From: Aquila chrysaetos chrysaetos
Taxonomy: Eukaryota; Chordata; Aves; Accipitriformes; Accipitridae
Direction of reading: 5' to 3'
Assembly: GCF_900496995.4 (NCBI RefSeq)
Contig: NW_024470325.1
Location: 1,087,012-1,151,011, forward strand
Length of the DNA: 64,000 bases
Positions 22,931-34,175 of this stretch are shown piece by piece; the stretch's first letter is position 1, and each line of letters opens with the position of its first letter. Position numbers and translations under genes: made by a program. The notes beneath the pieces were generated by a model. The model did no database searches, was not told the DNA's origin, and saw only the letters and a list, made by a program, of their open reading frames with translations.

Positions 22931-23549
22931 ATGTTTTCACAGTCAGTGTTTTCACAGCAACGTCCCCTTAACCCATTTTACCTCTTCAAAATCTTTCGTG
23001 TCTGTTGGTCAAGCCCCTCTTCCCTCCCCCAGATCTCCCATTTCTTTTGCCCAGGCTCCTCCTGACCTCCCCAAATGTGTCGTCTTGTTGAGGGCGGCTT
23101 CCTGATGACCTTCATGACCTCAGAGTATCTCTCTCCCTGCTGCTGCTGACCAGTCAGAAGTGACCTCCCAGCCACCATCCAAGGGGACATAGTGTCTGCT
23201 GTGCTTGAGAGGCCTCTTCACAGCCTACCCAGCAGCACTGGAGGAAGGTGGTGCCCTGCACCACCCCCGAGGTTCCCTGCCTGCAAACCCACTCATACAT
23301 CCGAAGGATTCCTGCATCACTTTTCCCACATGGCTGCTTCAGTTACCACAGGGCAGCTTGGATACCACAGCCACCTCTGTGCGGGCAACTGAATCAAGTC
23401 CAGAATGTAAATTTTAGAAAAATGTTGAAGCCTATGCAGAAAAGGAAACCTATGTAATAGCAGAAAAAGTCCTAATTTCCAGCTTTTAATGATCTTTTAT
23501 GAAATTTTGCTGATCACGGAGGGATTCTGCTAGTATCTAGCTCCTCAGA
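22931..23549. other. Spacer without recognisable gene
   Basis: Unique-looking sequence. A CCTGCTGCTGCTGACCAGTCAGAAGTGACC stretch near 23138 resembles a stray minisatellite unit. No ORF is supported. Confidence 0.4.
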
Positions 23550-24050
23550 GGACTTTGTACCACTGATGGAATTTGTTCCTGATCATCCAGCCAGCTTCCC
23601 ATGCACTGCATTGTCCACATCTTCAGTCCACATGTCAACAGTCCGCTGTAAGGAGACTACGGGAAACCACATCCAAGGACTTGCAAAAGTCCAGGTACAC
23701 AGCATGCCCTTCTTTCCCCTCCCACATGGGTTCAGCAATCCTTTTCTTGTCCTTCAAGCGATGGAGATGGCTGCAAGAGCATTTTCCCTGCCACCTTGTC
23801 AGGGACGGAGGTGAAGGTGGCCAACCTGTAACACTCCCCATCCTCCTTTTTGCCCTTCTTGGAGATGGGTTTGAGATTTGCCTTTTCTGAGGATCTTGGA
23901 ACCTCCCTGATCTCTCTGCCCCTTCCAAGATATTTGAGAGAGGCCTCGTGATGACACCAGCCAGCTCCACCAGCACCTCTCTGCTCCGTCGCACACCAAA
24001 ACCCGTCTTCATATCCCACACTTGCAGGGGAGTGCCCAGGACACCGCACA
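23550..24050 (-). repeat. CR1 LINE fragment (antisense, RT domain)
   Basis: The minus strand encodes broken CR1 reverse-transcriptase motifs: VITRPLSNILEGAERSG, a GKKED-like stretch near 23860, and VYLDFCKSLDVVS near 23680, equivalent to the CR1 YLDFSKAFDTV motif. There are frameshifts throughout and the copy is inactive. Confidence 0.75.
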
Positions 24051-24179
24051 TGCCAGTCCAGGTCCTCTGGGCTGGTTCAAAAGAGAACCAGAAGCGATCT
24101 CTTCCTGCAGGCCCAGAATTCCCATGGGCTCTCCGTGCAGCTCACAGCTTCCCTGAGCATTTTTCTCAGTGTCCCCCTG

Positions 24180-24684
24180 CCCCAACCTTTCTAGGCCACA
24201 GGCTGTAGATAAGAGGAGTGAACAGGGATGTGAGAATGGTGTAGTTAAGGGGCTTTGTCAACCTATCTCAGGAGGACTTTTCTGGGCATCACACACCCAA
24301 GGATGAGGGTGTCATAGAAAACAGTGGCACTAGTGAGGCGGGAGAAGCAGGTGGAGAAGTCTTTCTGCCTGCCTGTCCCGGATGGGAGGCGTTCCTCAGG
24401 GTGGCAGCTCTGATGCACACAGGATGACCATGTGAACAGGAAGGGGAGGACGGGATCCAAAAAGCAGGTCATGACAACAAAGAGCATGAGTGTCACAGTG
24501 CCAGTGTGTGAAAGCTCCAGCAATGGGGTGAAATCACAGAAGAAGTGGTCCACTCCAGTGGGGCCACAGATCTCTATCTGGGACATGACTGAAATGATTA
24601 CTGTGGGTGACAGAAATCCCCCTAGCAAAGGAGACAGACCTGGCAGTTCCTGAGTCCTGTAGAGAGCAGGGGGCGGCACACAGC
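24180..24684 (-). pseudogene. Olfactory receptor pseudogene fragment (TM4-TM7, OR14-like)
   Basis: The minus strand encodes GGFLSPTVIISVMSQIEICG, then VDHFFCDFTPLLELS (the EL2/TM5 signature of avian OR14-like receptors), then TGRQKDFSTC and VFYDTLI (TM6-EL3). Downstream, antisense of LFTPLIYS marks TM7. The TM1-TM3 half is missing: the frame ends at 24685, where an LTR begins. Local frame breaks mark it as a pseudogene. Confidence 0.82.
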
Positions 24685-26032
24685 TGTCACGGTCCACTCG
24701 GTTGACTCGTGATGGTTCATTTGCTACGATCTCAAAAGTGTAAAATTAAGGTGACCAACATCAAAGGGGATAGCAGTAATCACACAGTAATCTTTATTGT
24801 ATTGCCTGTGAAGAGGCACACTGTCGTGGTTTAACCCCAGCCAGCAACTAAGCACCACGCAGCCACTCACTCACTCCCCCCCACCCAGTGGGATGGGCGA
24901 GAAAATCGGGAAAAAGAAACAAAACCCACGGGTTGAGATAAGAACACTTTAATAGAACAGAAAAGAAGAAACTAATAATGAGAATGATAACACTAATAAA
25001 ATGACAACAGCAATAATGAAAGGATTGGAATGTACAAATGATGCGCAGTGCAATTGCTCACCACCCGCCGACCGGCACCCCGGTAGTCCCCGAGCGGCGA
25101 TTCCCCGCCCCCACTTCCCAGTTCCTATACTAAATGGGAGGTCACATGGTATGGAATACCCTGTTGGCCAGTTTGGGTCAGGTGCCCTGGCTGTGTCCTG
25201 TGCCAACTTCTTGTGCCCCTCCAGCTTTCTCGCTGGCTGGGCCTGAGAAGCTGAAAAATCCTTGACATTAGTCTAAACACTACTAGCAGCAACTGAAAAC
25301 ATCAGTGTTACCAACATTCTTCACATACTGAACTCAAAACATAGCACCATACCAGCTACTAGGAAGACAGTTAGCTCTATCCCAGCTGAAACTAGGACAC
25401 ACGCGATAGGTAGAGATGGGTGAAAGAAAGGAGAAAAGTAAAGTTAAGTTTAGAGAGAGGAGAAAGAGAGGTTATAGCTACCACCGCTGATCTCAAGACA
25501 TCCTAACAGTCCCGGGTCCAGCTAATGCTGCGTTGTCGATCGTCGTGGTCCTTGGTGGGGAAGCTTCAAATTCCCATTGTTCAGAAGTCATCTTTTATGC
25601 TTAGTAACACACCTTGCTCCACCTCTGCCTCAGGAGTCTCCGCCCTTCTCAGAATACAATTATCATACCTCCGCCCTTCTTGAGCGAGGCTATCACGCAG
25701 GCGCAGGGTCAGTGTCTGAGGCGTGGTAAGTCTTGGAGGCGGGTAGCCTTCGACCAGGAGGTGTGTTTTGGTATTATAATGAAGCAAAGTTTGTTTAAAG
25801 CTCATGATTTCTTCATCGATGTTATGGCAACAGTTGCAATCCATCCTTTTTGACAGTAGCTATGCGGTTACCTCTAACGGCTCTAGCCAGGTACCTTGCA
25901 GGAGCCTTGTACCGCACATTCCGTCCTTGGGATCAGCCACTGCGCTCCAAGCAGGCCGTGGTCAGGTAACGTACTGTCCATGTCCCTGATGACAATGTTG
26001 AGACAATACTGATTTTCTGAGTGACTCCTACA
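24685..26032 (-). repeat. LTR family 3, minus, interrupted by LTR family 1
   Basis: Reverse complement of the complete LTR at 56829-57601, running from TGTAGGAGTC (26032) to ACCGTGACA (24685). It is split by the family-1 LTR at 24822-25399. It abuts an OR pseudogene on one side and an older LTR (family 2) on the other, so no target duplication can be read. Shared phrases include TTCCCCACCAAGGACCA. Confidence 0.85.
24822..25399 (-). repeat. Solo LTR, family 1, nested in LTR family 3
   Basis: On the minus strand it runs TGTCCTAG to CCACGACA. Flanks are CACAC (24817-24821) and CACGC (25400-25404). The uninterrupted family-3 LTR reads GCACGCGATAG here, so the target duplication is CACGC with one CpG change. 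This gives relative order: family 1 inserted after family 3. Confidence 0.9.
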
Positions 26033-26182
26033 TGCGCGACCTTTGCTATCACTTTATTAAACTGTCCTTATGTTGACCCACGAGCCTTTTGTTATATTTT
26101 CTCCCCCTGTCCAGATGAAAAAAGGGAGTGATAGAGTGGATTTGGTGGGCAACTGGCATCCAGCCAGGGTCAACCCACCACA
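26033..26182 (+). repeat. LTR family 2, 3' fragment
   Basis: Matches the 3' end of the LTR at 54974-55555: CGACCTTTGCT, CTTTATTAAACTGTCCTTAT, then GGGCAACTGGCATCCAGCCA and TCAACCCACCACA. Its 5' part is cut by the family-3 LTR. It is followed directly by the minisatellite, exactly as at 55556. Confidence 0.8.
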
Positions 26183-27290
26183 GGGTACCCCTACTGGTAC
26201 TCTGGGGTACACTTGCTGTACACAACGGGCACGTGGCGGTAGACACGCCCTACCTACCTGACACTCTGGTGTAGGCCTGGCGTCCCTACCTGATGCTCCG
26301 GGGTAGGCCTGGCGTCCCTACCTCATCCTCCGGGGTAGTACTGGTACCCCTACTGGTACTCCGCGGTACACCTGCTGTCCCTACAGGAGCGCAGGGGTAG
26401 ACCTTCCCTCCCTACCTGAACCTCTGGGGTCGGACTGGCATCCCTACCTTATGCTGCGTGGTAGTTCCAGTACCCCTACTGGTACTCCGGGGTAGTACAG
26501 GTACCCCTACTGGTATACTGGGGTACACCTGCTGTCCCTACGGTGGTGTGGAGTTAAACCCACCCTCCTTACCTGACCCTCTGGTGTCGGCCTGGTATTC
26601 CTATATGATGCTCTGGGGTACGCCTGGCATCCCTACCTGCGTGGACAGTGTAGACCAGGCCTCCCTACCCACACGGCACGGTAGACCTGGCCTCCCTACA
26701 TGCGAGGAAGGAGTAGGCGAGGCCTTCCTGTTGGCGTGGGCGGGGTAGACCTGGCCTCCCTAGAAGCACAGATGGGGTAGACCACGCCTCCCTACACGAG
26801 CGGGCGGGGTAGACCTAGCCTCCCTATCCTCGCGGACGGGGTAGGCAAGGCCTCCCTACCAGCGCCGGTGGGCAGATCTGGCCTCCCTACCCGCGCGGAC
26901 GGGGTAGACCCGCCCTCCCTACATGACCCTCTGGTGTCGGCCTGCTATCCCTACCTGATTTTCCGGGGTAGGCCTGGCGTCCCTACCTGATCCTGCGCAG
27001 TAGTACCGTTACCCTTACTGGTACTCCAGGGTACTACTGGTACCCCTACTGGTACCCCGTGGTACACCTGCTGTCCCTACTGGCACTCCGGGCTACACCT
27101 GGCCTCCCTACCTGATGCTCTGGGCCAGGCCTGGCATCCGTATTTGATGCTCCGGGGTAGTAGCGGTACCCCTATTGGTACTCTGGGGTACACCTGCTGC
27201 CCACTACGGGCGTGCGGGGGTAGACCCACCCTACCTAGGTGACCCTGTAGGGTAGGCCTGGTGTCCCTACCTGATGCTCCAGGGTAGGCC
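26183..27290 (+). repeat. GC-rich minisatellite (32-bp unit, array 1)
   Basis: Degenerate units of about 32 bases (GGGTAGACCTGGCCTCCCTA + CCCGCGCGGGCG). They alternate with a longer pattern, GGTACCCCTACTGGTACTCC ... GGGGTACACCTGCTGTCCC ... CTGATGCTCCGGGGTAGG. The same two-level structure occurs at 55556-59986. No coding function; CRISPR is excluded because there are no unique spacers. Confidence 0.88.
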
Positions 27291-28167
27291 TGTATATTGG
27301 CTTTGTGTGGCAAGATTTTGGTAGCGGTGGGGGGGTTACAGGGGTGGCTTCTGTAAGAAGCTGCTGGAAGCTTCCCCTGTGTTCGAGAGAGAGCCAATAC
27401 CAGCCGGCTCTAAGACGGACCCGCCGCCGGCCAAGGCCGAGCCAATCAGTGATAGTGGTAACGCCTCTGTGATAACATTTTTAAGAAGGAAAAAAGTTGG
27501 GATAGACGGAAAACGGCAGCCGGAGAGAGGAGTGAGAACATGTAAGAGAAACAACCCTGCAGACACCAAGGTCAGAAGTGAAGAAGGAGGGAGAGGAGAT
27601 GCTTCAGGCGCCGGAGCAGAGATTCCCCTGCAGCCCGTGGGGAAGACCATGGTGAGGCAGGCTGTCCCCCTGCAGTCCATGGAGGTCCACGGTGGAGCAG
27701 ATATCCACCTGCATCCCGTGGAGGACCCCACGCCGGAGCAGCTGGGTTCCCGAAGGAGGCTGTGACCCCGTGGGACCCCCGCACTGGAGCAGGCTCCTGG
27801 CAGAACCTGTGGATCTGTGGAGAGAGAAGCCCATGGAGCAGGTTTTCTGGCAGGACTTGTGACCCCGTGGGAGACCCACGCTGGAGCAGTGTGCTTCTGA
27901 AGGACTGCACGCCGTGGAAAGGACCCATGCTGGAGCAGTTTGTGAAGAACTGCAGCCCGTAGGAAGGACTCACGTTGGAGAAGTTCGTGGAGGACAGTCT
28001 CCCGTGGGAGGGACCCCACGCTGGAGCAGGGGAAGAGTGTGATGAGTCCTCCCCCTGAGGAGGATGAAGCGGCAGAAAATAACGTGTGATGAACTGACCG
28101 TAAACCCCATTCCCTGTCCCCCTGCGCCGCTGAGGGGGTTGGTAGAGAATCCGGGAGTGATTGGATT
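27291..28167 (+). repeat. LTR-like element with internal ~45-bp repeats
   Basis: Contains repeated CCCGTGGGAAGGAC/CCACGCTGGAGCAG units. Upstream is GAGCCAATCAGTGATAGTGG, followed by an AT-rich TAACATTTTTAAGAAGG promoter-like segment. It is homologous, with gaps, to 30440-30960. This is the body of a common avian LTR type whose 3' end (GGTCAACCCACCACA) is missing here. The Repbase family is not asserted. Confidence 0.65.
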
Positions 28168-28239
28168 ACCTGGTCCTGGCCTATCAGCTCTTCAGCCCAG
28201 AGTGACAACACAAGTACATACCCAAGCCATGTGTCTCCC
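28168..28239 (+). repeat. Single unit of the ~70-bp minisatellite
   Basis: CTGGCCTATCAGCTCTTCAG ... AAGCCATGTGTCTCCC matches units of the 21640-22430 array. The family-1 LTR at 28240 is inserted at its end. Confidence 0.6.
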
Positions 28240-28769
28240 TGTCCTGGTTTCAGCTGGGATAGAGTTAATTGTCTTCCTAGTAGCTGGTACGGTGCTATGT
28301 TTTGAGTTCAGTATGAGAAGAATGTTGATAACACTGATGTTTTCAGCTGTTGCTAAGTAATGTTTAGTCTCAAGTCAAGGATTTTTCAGCTTCTCATGCC
28401 CAGCCAGCGAGAAGGCTGGAGGGGCAAAAGAATTTGGGAGGGCACACAGCCAGGGCAGCTGACCCAAAGTGGCCAACAGGGTATTCCATACCATGTGACG
28501 TCACATCTAGTACATAAACTGGGGGGGATGTTCTCTTGGCTCTCTTGGATGCATCACTTGTATATTCTAATCCTTTTACTATTACTATTGTCATTTTATT
28601 AGTGTTATTATTATCATTATTAGTTTCTTCCTTTCTGTTCTATTAAACTGTTCTTATCTCCACCCAGAAGTTTTACTTTTTTGGTCCGATTCTCTCCCCC
28701 ATCCCACTGGGGGTGAGTGCGTGAGCGGCTCTGTGGTGCTTAGTTTCTGGCCGGGGTGAAACCACGACA
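28240..28769 (+). repeat. 5' LTR of chimeric element (family 1)
   Basis: TGTCCTGG to CCACGACA, 530 bases. It lacks part of the G-rich leader segment found in the 580-base copies. It keeps ATTCCATACCATGTGACGTC. Confidence 0.88.
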
Positions 28770-28777
28770 GTCCTTTT

Positions 28778-28795
28778 TGGCGCCCGACGTGAGGC
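28778..28795 (+). promoter_or_regulatory. Primer-binding site (Lys-type, two mismatches)
   Basis: TGGCGCCCGACGTGAGGC differs at two positions from the intact PBS at 38269-38286. Confidence 0.8.
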
Positions 28796-28811
28796 ACGAA
28801 GGGTTGAGATA

Positions 28812-29318
28812 ATGACAGAGCTGAGCAGAGCTTGTGAAAAATTTGCTACAAGCATTCATTGTATTGGTCTAATAGTCACTGGTTACTATGTTGATTTATG
28901 TGTTCTTAGAGTTGTTACTCTCGTTTTTAAAGTTCTGTTATGTATCACCTCACCTGCTGTATGGAGTCCTATACGACAAGTCACAGAAACTGCTGAAGGA
29001 GGTGAATCAAGTCAATTAGCAGAGGTAAAAGCCATCCAGCTAGTGTTAGACATTGCTGAAAGAGAAATGTGGCCAGTGCTCTATCTCTATCCTGACTCAT
29101 GGATGGTGACGACTGCCCTGTGGAGGTGGTTACAGCAATGGAAGCAGAGTAACTGGCAGCACAGAGGCAAACCCATCTGGGCTGACACACTGTGGCAAGA
29201 TGTTACTGTTTGGCTAGGGAAGCTAGTGCTAAAAGTATGTCACGTAGATGCTCACTTTATACCAAGCAAAGTAAAGGCATGTACGGCTAGAGTCACTCAA
29301 GCGCCACCTAAAAAATAA
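28812..29318 (+). pseudogene. 168-codon chimeric ORF containing RNase H remnant
   Basis: The ORF starts in the leader and reads the gag start in the wrong frame. It enters RNase H (AEVKAIQLVLDIAE, LYPDSWM, VDAH) and ends in sequence of another element. The first catalytic Asp region (FTDGS) is deleted, so RNase H activity is not expected. Being open may be chance. It shares the LYPDSW variant with provirus A rather than LYTDSW of the 37681-44906 provirus. Confidence 0.55.
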
Positions 29319-29349
29319 GAGACTGTAAAAGGACTTAAGAGAGGAGGAA

Positions 29350-29799
29350 TGTTAGGGAAGATACCATCATAGACAAGTCGGGAGGACATCTCTGACTTCT
29401 GGGATCAGTCGATGGGCCGAAACCTTCTTCCCCCACATAGGGATGCCTATTGGGTGAGATTTGAACACTCGGCTGTACCAAGTGCTTCCCCAGGAAACTT
29501 AGAATTCTTTGGAGCTCTTTATTCTTTCATAATTTAATGCACTTGTAGTCGACTGTATTATTATTTGCACATGCTTTGCAGGCAGTGTGTTTATCACTGG
29601 CGATCCAAAAGAACCTGTACTGCTGCTTTAATAAACTGCGCTGCTCATTAATCTAGTCATGATAGTTCTTTAACAAAACCAAACTCCCCAAGTCTGGTTA
29701 TCCTAGTGCATTGAACGGGGCTAATCTGAGAGTGCAGCACGCTATTAAGTGCATCTGTCATCATGATAGTTCAACGTATTGAATGCGACCGGACTTACA
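29350..29799 (+). repeat. LTR of a second ERV family (3' LTR of chimera)
   Basis: Preceded by a purine-rich tract. It begins TGTTAGGGAAG and ends CGGACTTACA. AATAAA near 29629 is followed about 20 bases on by a plausible cleavage region. It is unrelated to LTR family 1, which supports the chimera reading. No target duplication was confirmed. Confidence 0.6.
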
Positions 29800-30968
29800 G
29801 CGTTGAATTGGACATCACTCAGAAATGAAACCTAGCCGCCCCAGGCCCTCTGACATCTGAGGATAAGGTGGAAGACAAGGGAGTTTATTTTCTTTACCCT
29901 TTAAAGCAACAGATGCGGCCCAAGTCATTGGCTGGTATAAGGACACTTGCGGGGGGTTGGAGGGGGTGGGGCTGCAATGGGTGAATAATGTCAGTGCATG
30001 TCAAGGAACAGGGGACAGTGGTTAATGAGGGTGTATAAACATGACTGTTGGAAGTAAAGATGATTTAAGTATGTAGTACAAGTTGTAAGTGTTGGTAAGG
30101 GGATTTTGGGACCAAGAGACGAGAAAGGAAAGGTTTGAGTAGGGTGTAGAAATGCAACAACATATAAGAATGGGGTGCTTGTGTATATATTGAATGTGTA
30201 CGCTCAGGTGTATCAGTCAATGTGGGTCCTGAGCATGATGGAAAAGCTATGGAATAAGCTATTGCTAAGCAGTGCTTGCACAGTGTCAAGGCCTTCTCTG
30301 TTTCTCTCTATACCCCCTCAACAAGTAGTTTGCATTGCTTGACAGTAGAAGAGCAGAGGATGACATTTAGCAAGGCCAAGCTTCTTGCTCTATATTGGTG
30401 TCTGTGTCCATGTTTTTGGTAGCAGATGGGCAGCAGGAGCCCCTGGGAGAAGAGACAATGAGTTATCCCATGCCGGACACAGCCAAGTCCAGCCAGCTCT
30501 GCAACAGACCTACTGCTGGCAAAAGCTAACACATCAGCAAAGCTGGTGGCACCTCTGTGAAAGTGTATTTAAAAAAGGGCACAAATGCCAGACTGGAACA
30601 GGAGCAAGGAAAAAAAAGAGCGTGAGGAAAATTCCTTTAAACAGCAGGATCGGTGAAGAAGAGGGGGAGGAGGAGCTGCATATGATGCAGAAGAGATTCC
30701 CCTGCAGCCTGTGGAGGATCAAATGCCAGAGAAGTTGGATATTTCCTGAAAGAACTGTAGCCTGTGGGAAGGATGCCACAGGAAAAGTGTAAGGGGGGAG
30801 CAGCAGAGGCGACCTGTTAGGAACTGACTGTAGTCCCCATTCCTCCTTTTACCACTCACAGGGAAAGGAGTTAGAGTGGTCAGCAATGAAGGAATGAAGC
30901 TGAGCCTGGGAAAAAGGGGAAAGGGGAGGTGCTGTTGTAGTATTTATCTTTTCTTCTCACTATCCAAC
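29800..30968 (+). repeat. ERV-L 3' region and LTR family 2, 5' part
   Basis: 29990-30100 matches the post-pol region of the 52182 element (GTATAAA, TTTAAGTATGTAGT, AGTTGTAAGTGTTGGTAAG). 30220-30320 matches inside its LTR (AGCAGTGCTTGCACAG). 30440-30968 matches the repeat-bearing LTR at 27291, with a TATTTAAAAAAGGGC promoter-like stretch near 30567. Confidence 0.6.
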
Positions 30969-31354
30969 TGTCCAGGGTGCAGCTGGGATAGAGTTAATTT
31001 TCACAGGAACCTGGGAGGGGGCACAGCTGGGACAGCTGACATGAACTAGCCAAGGAGCTATTCCATACCATGTGACATCATGCTCATTATATAAATGGGA
31101 AGCGGACTGGGGGTGGGGGTCTCTCGACTTTTGGTGGGGGAAGTGGTGGAGCGTCGGGATCCGGGTGGTGAGCAGTCGCACTGTGCGTCACTCGTTCTGT
31201 ATATTCTTTTATTAGTACCGTTGTTGTTCTGGTTGTAACTTCTCTTTTTGTGTTGTCCCAGGAAATTGTCCTTATCTCAATGCACGAGGGGGTTAGGAGG
31301 AGTGAGCGAGTGGCTGCATGGTCCTTTGTTACCAGCTGGGCTGAAACCACGACA
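30969..31354 (+). repeat. Solo LTR, short variant of family 1, nested
   Basis: TGTCCAGGGTGCAGCTGGGA to CCACGACA (386 bases), flanked by perfect CCAAC duplications (30964-30968 and 31355-31359). It keeps CTATTCCATACCATGTGACA and a TATATAAATGGG TATA box near 31088. It interrupts a family-2 LTR. Confidence 0.88.
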
Positions 31355-31560
31355 CCAACCCTATTTGAAATGGTAATAAAATAAGTTAGTTTTCCTCCTG
31401 TTGAGCCTGTTTTGCTCATGACTAGTTGGGAAGTGATGTCCCTGATTTCATAAGAAGCAATTCAGCATTGTTTTTCCTTTTTTCTCCTTCTGTACTGGTG
31501 ACGAGGAGGAGTGAGAGAGTGGCTGGCTGGGCATCTGGCCGCCAGCTAAGGTCAACCCAC
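31355..31560 (+). repeat. LTR family 2, 3' part
   Basis: Resumes the interrupted LTR (AATAAAATAAGTTAGTTTTC, GTTTTGCTCATGACTAG). It ends GGTCAACCCACCACA near 31563, as do the other family-2 LTRs. Confidence 0.7.
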
Positions 31561-31599
31561 CACACAGTGTCCCACAGTTTTCTTACATCAAAGCCAGGA

Positions 31600-32470
31600 A
31601 GCTACAGTCTTGACAGATGGGCAAAGAGTAAAAGACTGATTGGATGCATCAGGGTGTCTTCTGGGGCTTAATGATGCTATCAGTGTCCCGGAGGAGCTGA
31701 CAGAGTTTTCAGATGACACAAACCTGAGGTGCGGACCAGTCTATACACTGGAGTGCTGCTTTCTGGAGGAAACTCAGCAGGTTGGCAGAGAGGGCCAAAA
31801 ATCCCTACTAGATTTCAGAGAGAAGAAATGCCAAGTCCTGCCCCTGGGGTGGCCTAACCCTGGGCAACAGCCCAGGGTAGGGTGCAGCTCAGTAGGAAAG
31901 GCCCTGGGGGTCATGGTGGACAACAAGCTGCCCATGAGTCAGCGGTGAACCCCTGCAGCCAAGAAGGCCAAGAGCAGCCTGCCTGTATGAACAGAAGCAT
32001 GGCCAGGAGATGAGGGGCAGGGATTCTCCCCCTCCATTCACTGCTTGCTAGACCACATGCACAGCACTGCACTGAGTTTGGGGCCTCCTGCCCCCAGTAC
32101 AGGAAAGACATTGATCAATTGGAGCAAGTTCAGTGAAGGGGCACCAATACAGACAGGTGTGGGGGGATGTGCACGGGGCTGGAGACCTTTCCACCTGAGG
32201 AAAGGCTGAGGGAACACTGTGCAGTATGGAGATGAGAAGGCTTCGGGAAACCTCACAGGTTCATTTCAGTACCTATCAGGCAGTTAAGAAAAGAGAGCCA
32301 GGCTCTTCGTCGTGGTGCATGGTGGGAAAATGAGAGGCAAGGGACAAAAGTTGAAAGAATGTTCAGGCAGGAGATGAGGTCCATGAGGTCATAACCATAA
32401 GGTCACTTACGCACTGGAAGAGGTTGCCCTGAGAGGTTGTGCAGTCCCAGTGCTTGGAGGTTTTCAAGCC
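31600..32470 (+). repeat. CR1 LINE fragment (sense, 3' part)
   Basis: Sense-strand CR1 ORF2 end and UTR: GAGTTTTCAGATGACACAAA, GGGGGTCATGGTGGACAACA, GAGGAAAGGCTGAGGGAACA, then GAGAGGTTGTGCAGTCCC. Degenerate. It ends close to the inner boundary of the right duplication arm. Confidence 0.8.
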
Positions 32471-32907
32471 TTCTCTCCCCCTAAATATGGTCTCCAAACA
32501 TTGAACAGAACACTCTTGCTCATGCAAGAAGGAAGCAAAAGCCTATGGCACCAGCAAAAGCTCTGCCTCCCCTGGGCCCTCTCTCCCCTATGACAGAGGT
32601 CTTCCACCAACCCCACCCTTCTTCCACCTCCAGCTTTGGCTGCTGTGTGTGCCTGGCCTGCCCACTTGCCTTCACCACTCACCTTTGTAACTGAGGCCTG
32701 ACACATATCTTGGCACTCCCACTGTAAGCTGGCACCCACCCCACACCTGGAGTCTACCTGGCCATGGAGGCAGGGAGAGGCCAGGTCCGCTCTGCCCAGC
32801 ACTGGGCACAGCTTTTCCCTGGGAATGTCCCCCAGGAGCTCTCTTCATGTGTGTGTCGGCGTGTGGCCTGGCAGGGGTGGAACTGGGACAAGGGCTGCTG
32901 GGGCAGG

Positions 32908-32979
32908 GCTGAAGTAGCTCAGCTGGGAGAGCGTTAGACTGAAGATCTAAAGTCCCTGGTTCAACCCCGGGCTTCAGCA
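32908..32979 (+). tRNA. TRNAF-GAA: tRNA-Phe(GAA), one base short
   Basis: Identical to the left-arm gene except for one missing G in the variable loop (AAAGTCC against AAAGGTCC), giving 72 bases. Acceptor, anticodon (GAA) and T stems are intact. A four-base variable loop is tolerated in some tRNAs but is atypical for Phe. Loss of function or a sequencing indel are both possible. Confidence 0.8.
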
Positions 32980-33363
32980 ATGGTTTGCTCCTGTAGATTT
33001 TTGCAGAGACTGCCTGCCTGCCTGCCTTCTTCCAGCCTGCCCTGGCCCTCCTTGCTCCTTCACCTCTTGCCAGAGCACTGCCCGTGCACTGGAGCTGCAG
33101 AGCTGCAGGTTAGAATGAGCCTTCCTCTTGCACTGCAAGCCCCCAGCCTTCCCCTGGACAGGACTCTCCATTCAGTGCTTCTTTGGGGTGGTCTCCTGCC
33201 ATCCCTCCTTCCCTGCTCCACAGCACTTGGCATCTCTCCTTTGTGGGGTCTCTGCAAAGACCCTGTCTCTCTCCTCTTTGTCATTCTCAACGGGGCACAG
33301 ACTGCTCCCCTTGTCATAGACACATCACGGGAGAAGAGTGTGTCTCCTGCTGGCAGGCATCAA

Positions 33364-33435
33364 GGGGATGGAGCTCAGTGGAAGAGCACCTGCTTCGCAT
33401 GTGGGAGGTCCTGGGTTCAATCCCTGGCATCTCCA
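33364..33435 (+). tRNA. TRNAA-CGC: tRNA-Ala(CGC)
   Basis: 72 bases. GGGGATG/CATCTCC acceptor stem with one G-U pair, anticodon loop TTCGCAT, T arm CTGGG-TTCAATC-CCTGG, discriminator A. It differs from the left copy in the T stem, where this one pairs slightly better. Confidence 0.85.
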
Positions 33436-34175
33436 GGGATCCTGCTTTTGCCCTGACTGCCCAGCCTCAGGCAGGTGTGGGCTGGAGCTCAGGCACTGCT
33501 CCTCTCCAGGCCCTGTGCGCCTGCCCTGCCCACCCAGGGCTTGGCTGTCAGGTGGGGAGGGCTGTGTGTGCTGCCCCTGCTGAGTCCCCTCTTGGAGGAG
33601 AAGCAGGCAGCTGTGCTGGACCTGAGCCCAGGTCACTGCCCTGCATCCTAGGCCCACCCCACCCACTACCCAGGGGCAATGATTGGCAGCAGAGTGTGCC
33701 TGTGAGGAGACCTCAGGGGGGGCATAGACAGCAGCAGCACGCTCAGGAATCCTTTCTGGCTGCACTGGGAGATGTGGTGAGGGTGCTGGTCCAGCCCAGG
33801 TGTCCTTTGGGACTATAGGCACACTGCCCTGGTGGCTTTCCAGGGCTAAGGGGCTGAGATTGTCCTGTCTCCACTCCAGGTGGAGATCCCATACCACATG
33901 GGAAGCACTCTGTGCCAGCAGGTAAGGCTGTCTGGCCTGGACGAACATGGGCAGGGCTGTGGGACTCCCAGCTGGAGTTTTCTCTCCACCATCCTTCCAC
34001 CATCACCACTGGCTTGAGCAGAGCCTCAGCTCAGGGAACCTGCCTGCTGTCCCTGAGACATGCCCATTTCCCCACCTCCATGACTTTGTTCTCTGCTCCT
34101 CCTGATCAGCCTCAGGAAGATGCCCTGACACTTGGGCAGGCAAGCACCAGCTCCGGGTCAAAGCCCCCAAAGACT

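Larger units (their letters stand above)
28240..29349 (+). mobile_element. Chimeric, deleted ERV-L element
   Basis: A family-1 5' LTR (28240-28769) and a PBS with two mismatches are followed by leader and the first ~70 bases of gag. Near 28965 sequence jumps straight into RNase H (GCTGTATGGAGTCC). The two parent sites share GCTGTATG-AGTCC microhomology, so roughly 4 kb of gag-pol is missing. Homology to ERV-L stops near 29262. A different 3' region follows, with a GAGAGGAGGAA polypurine tract leading into an unrelated LTR at 29350. Confidence 0.8.

Noticed and set aside
27336-28211. 291-codon minus-strand ORF with repeated motifs
   Set aside because: Lies antisense across an LTR-like element. 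The periodicity comes from its ~45-bp DNA repeats.
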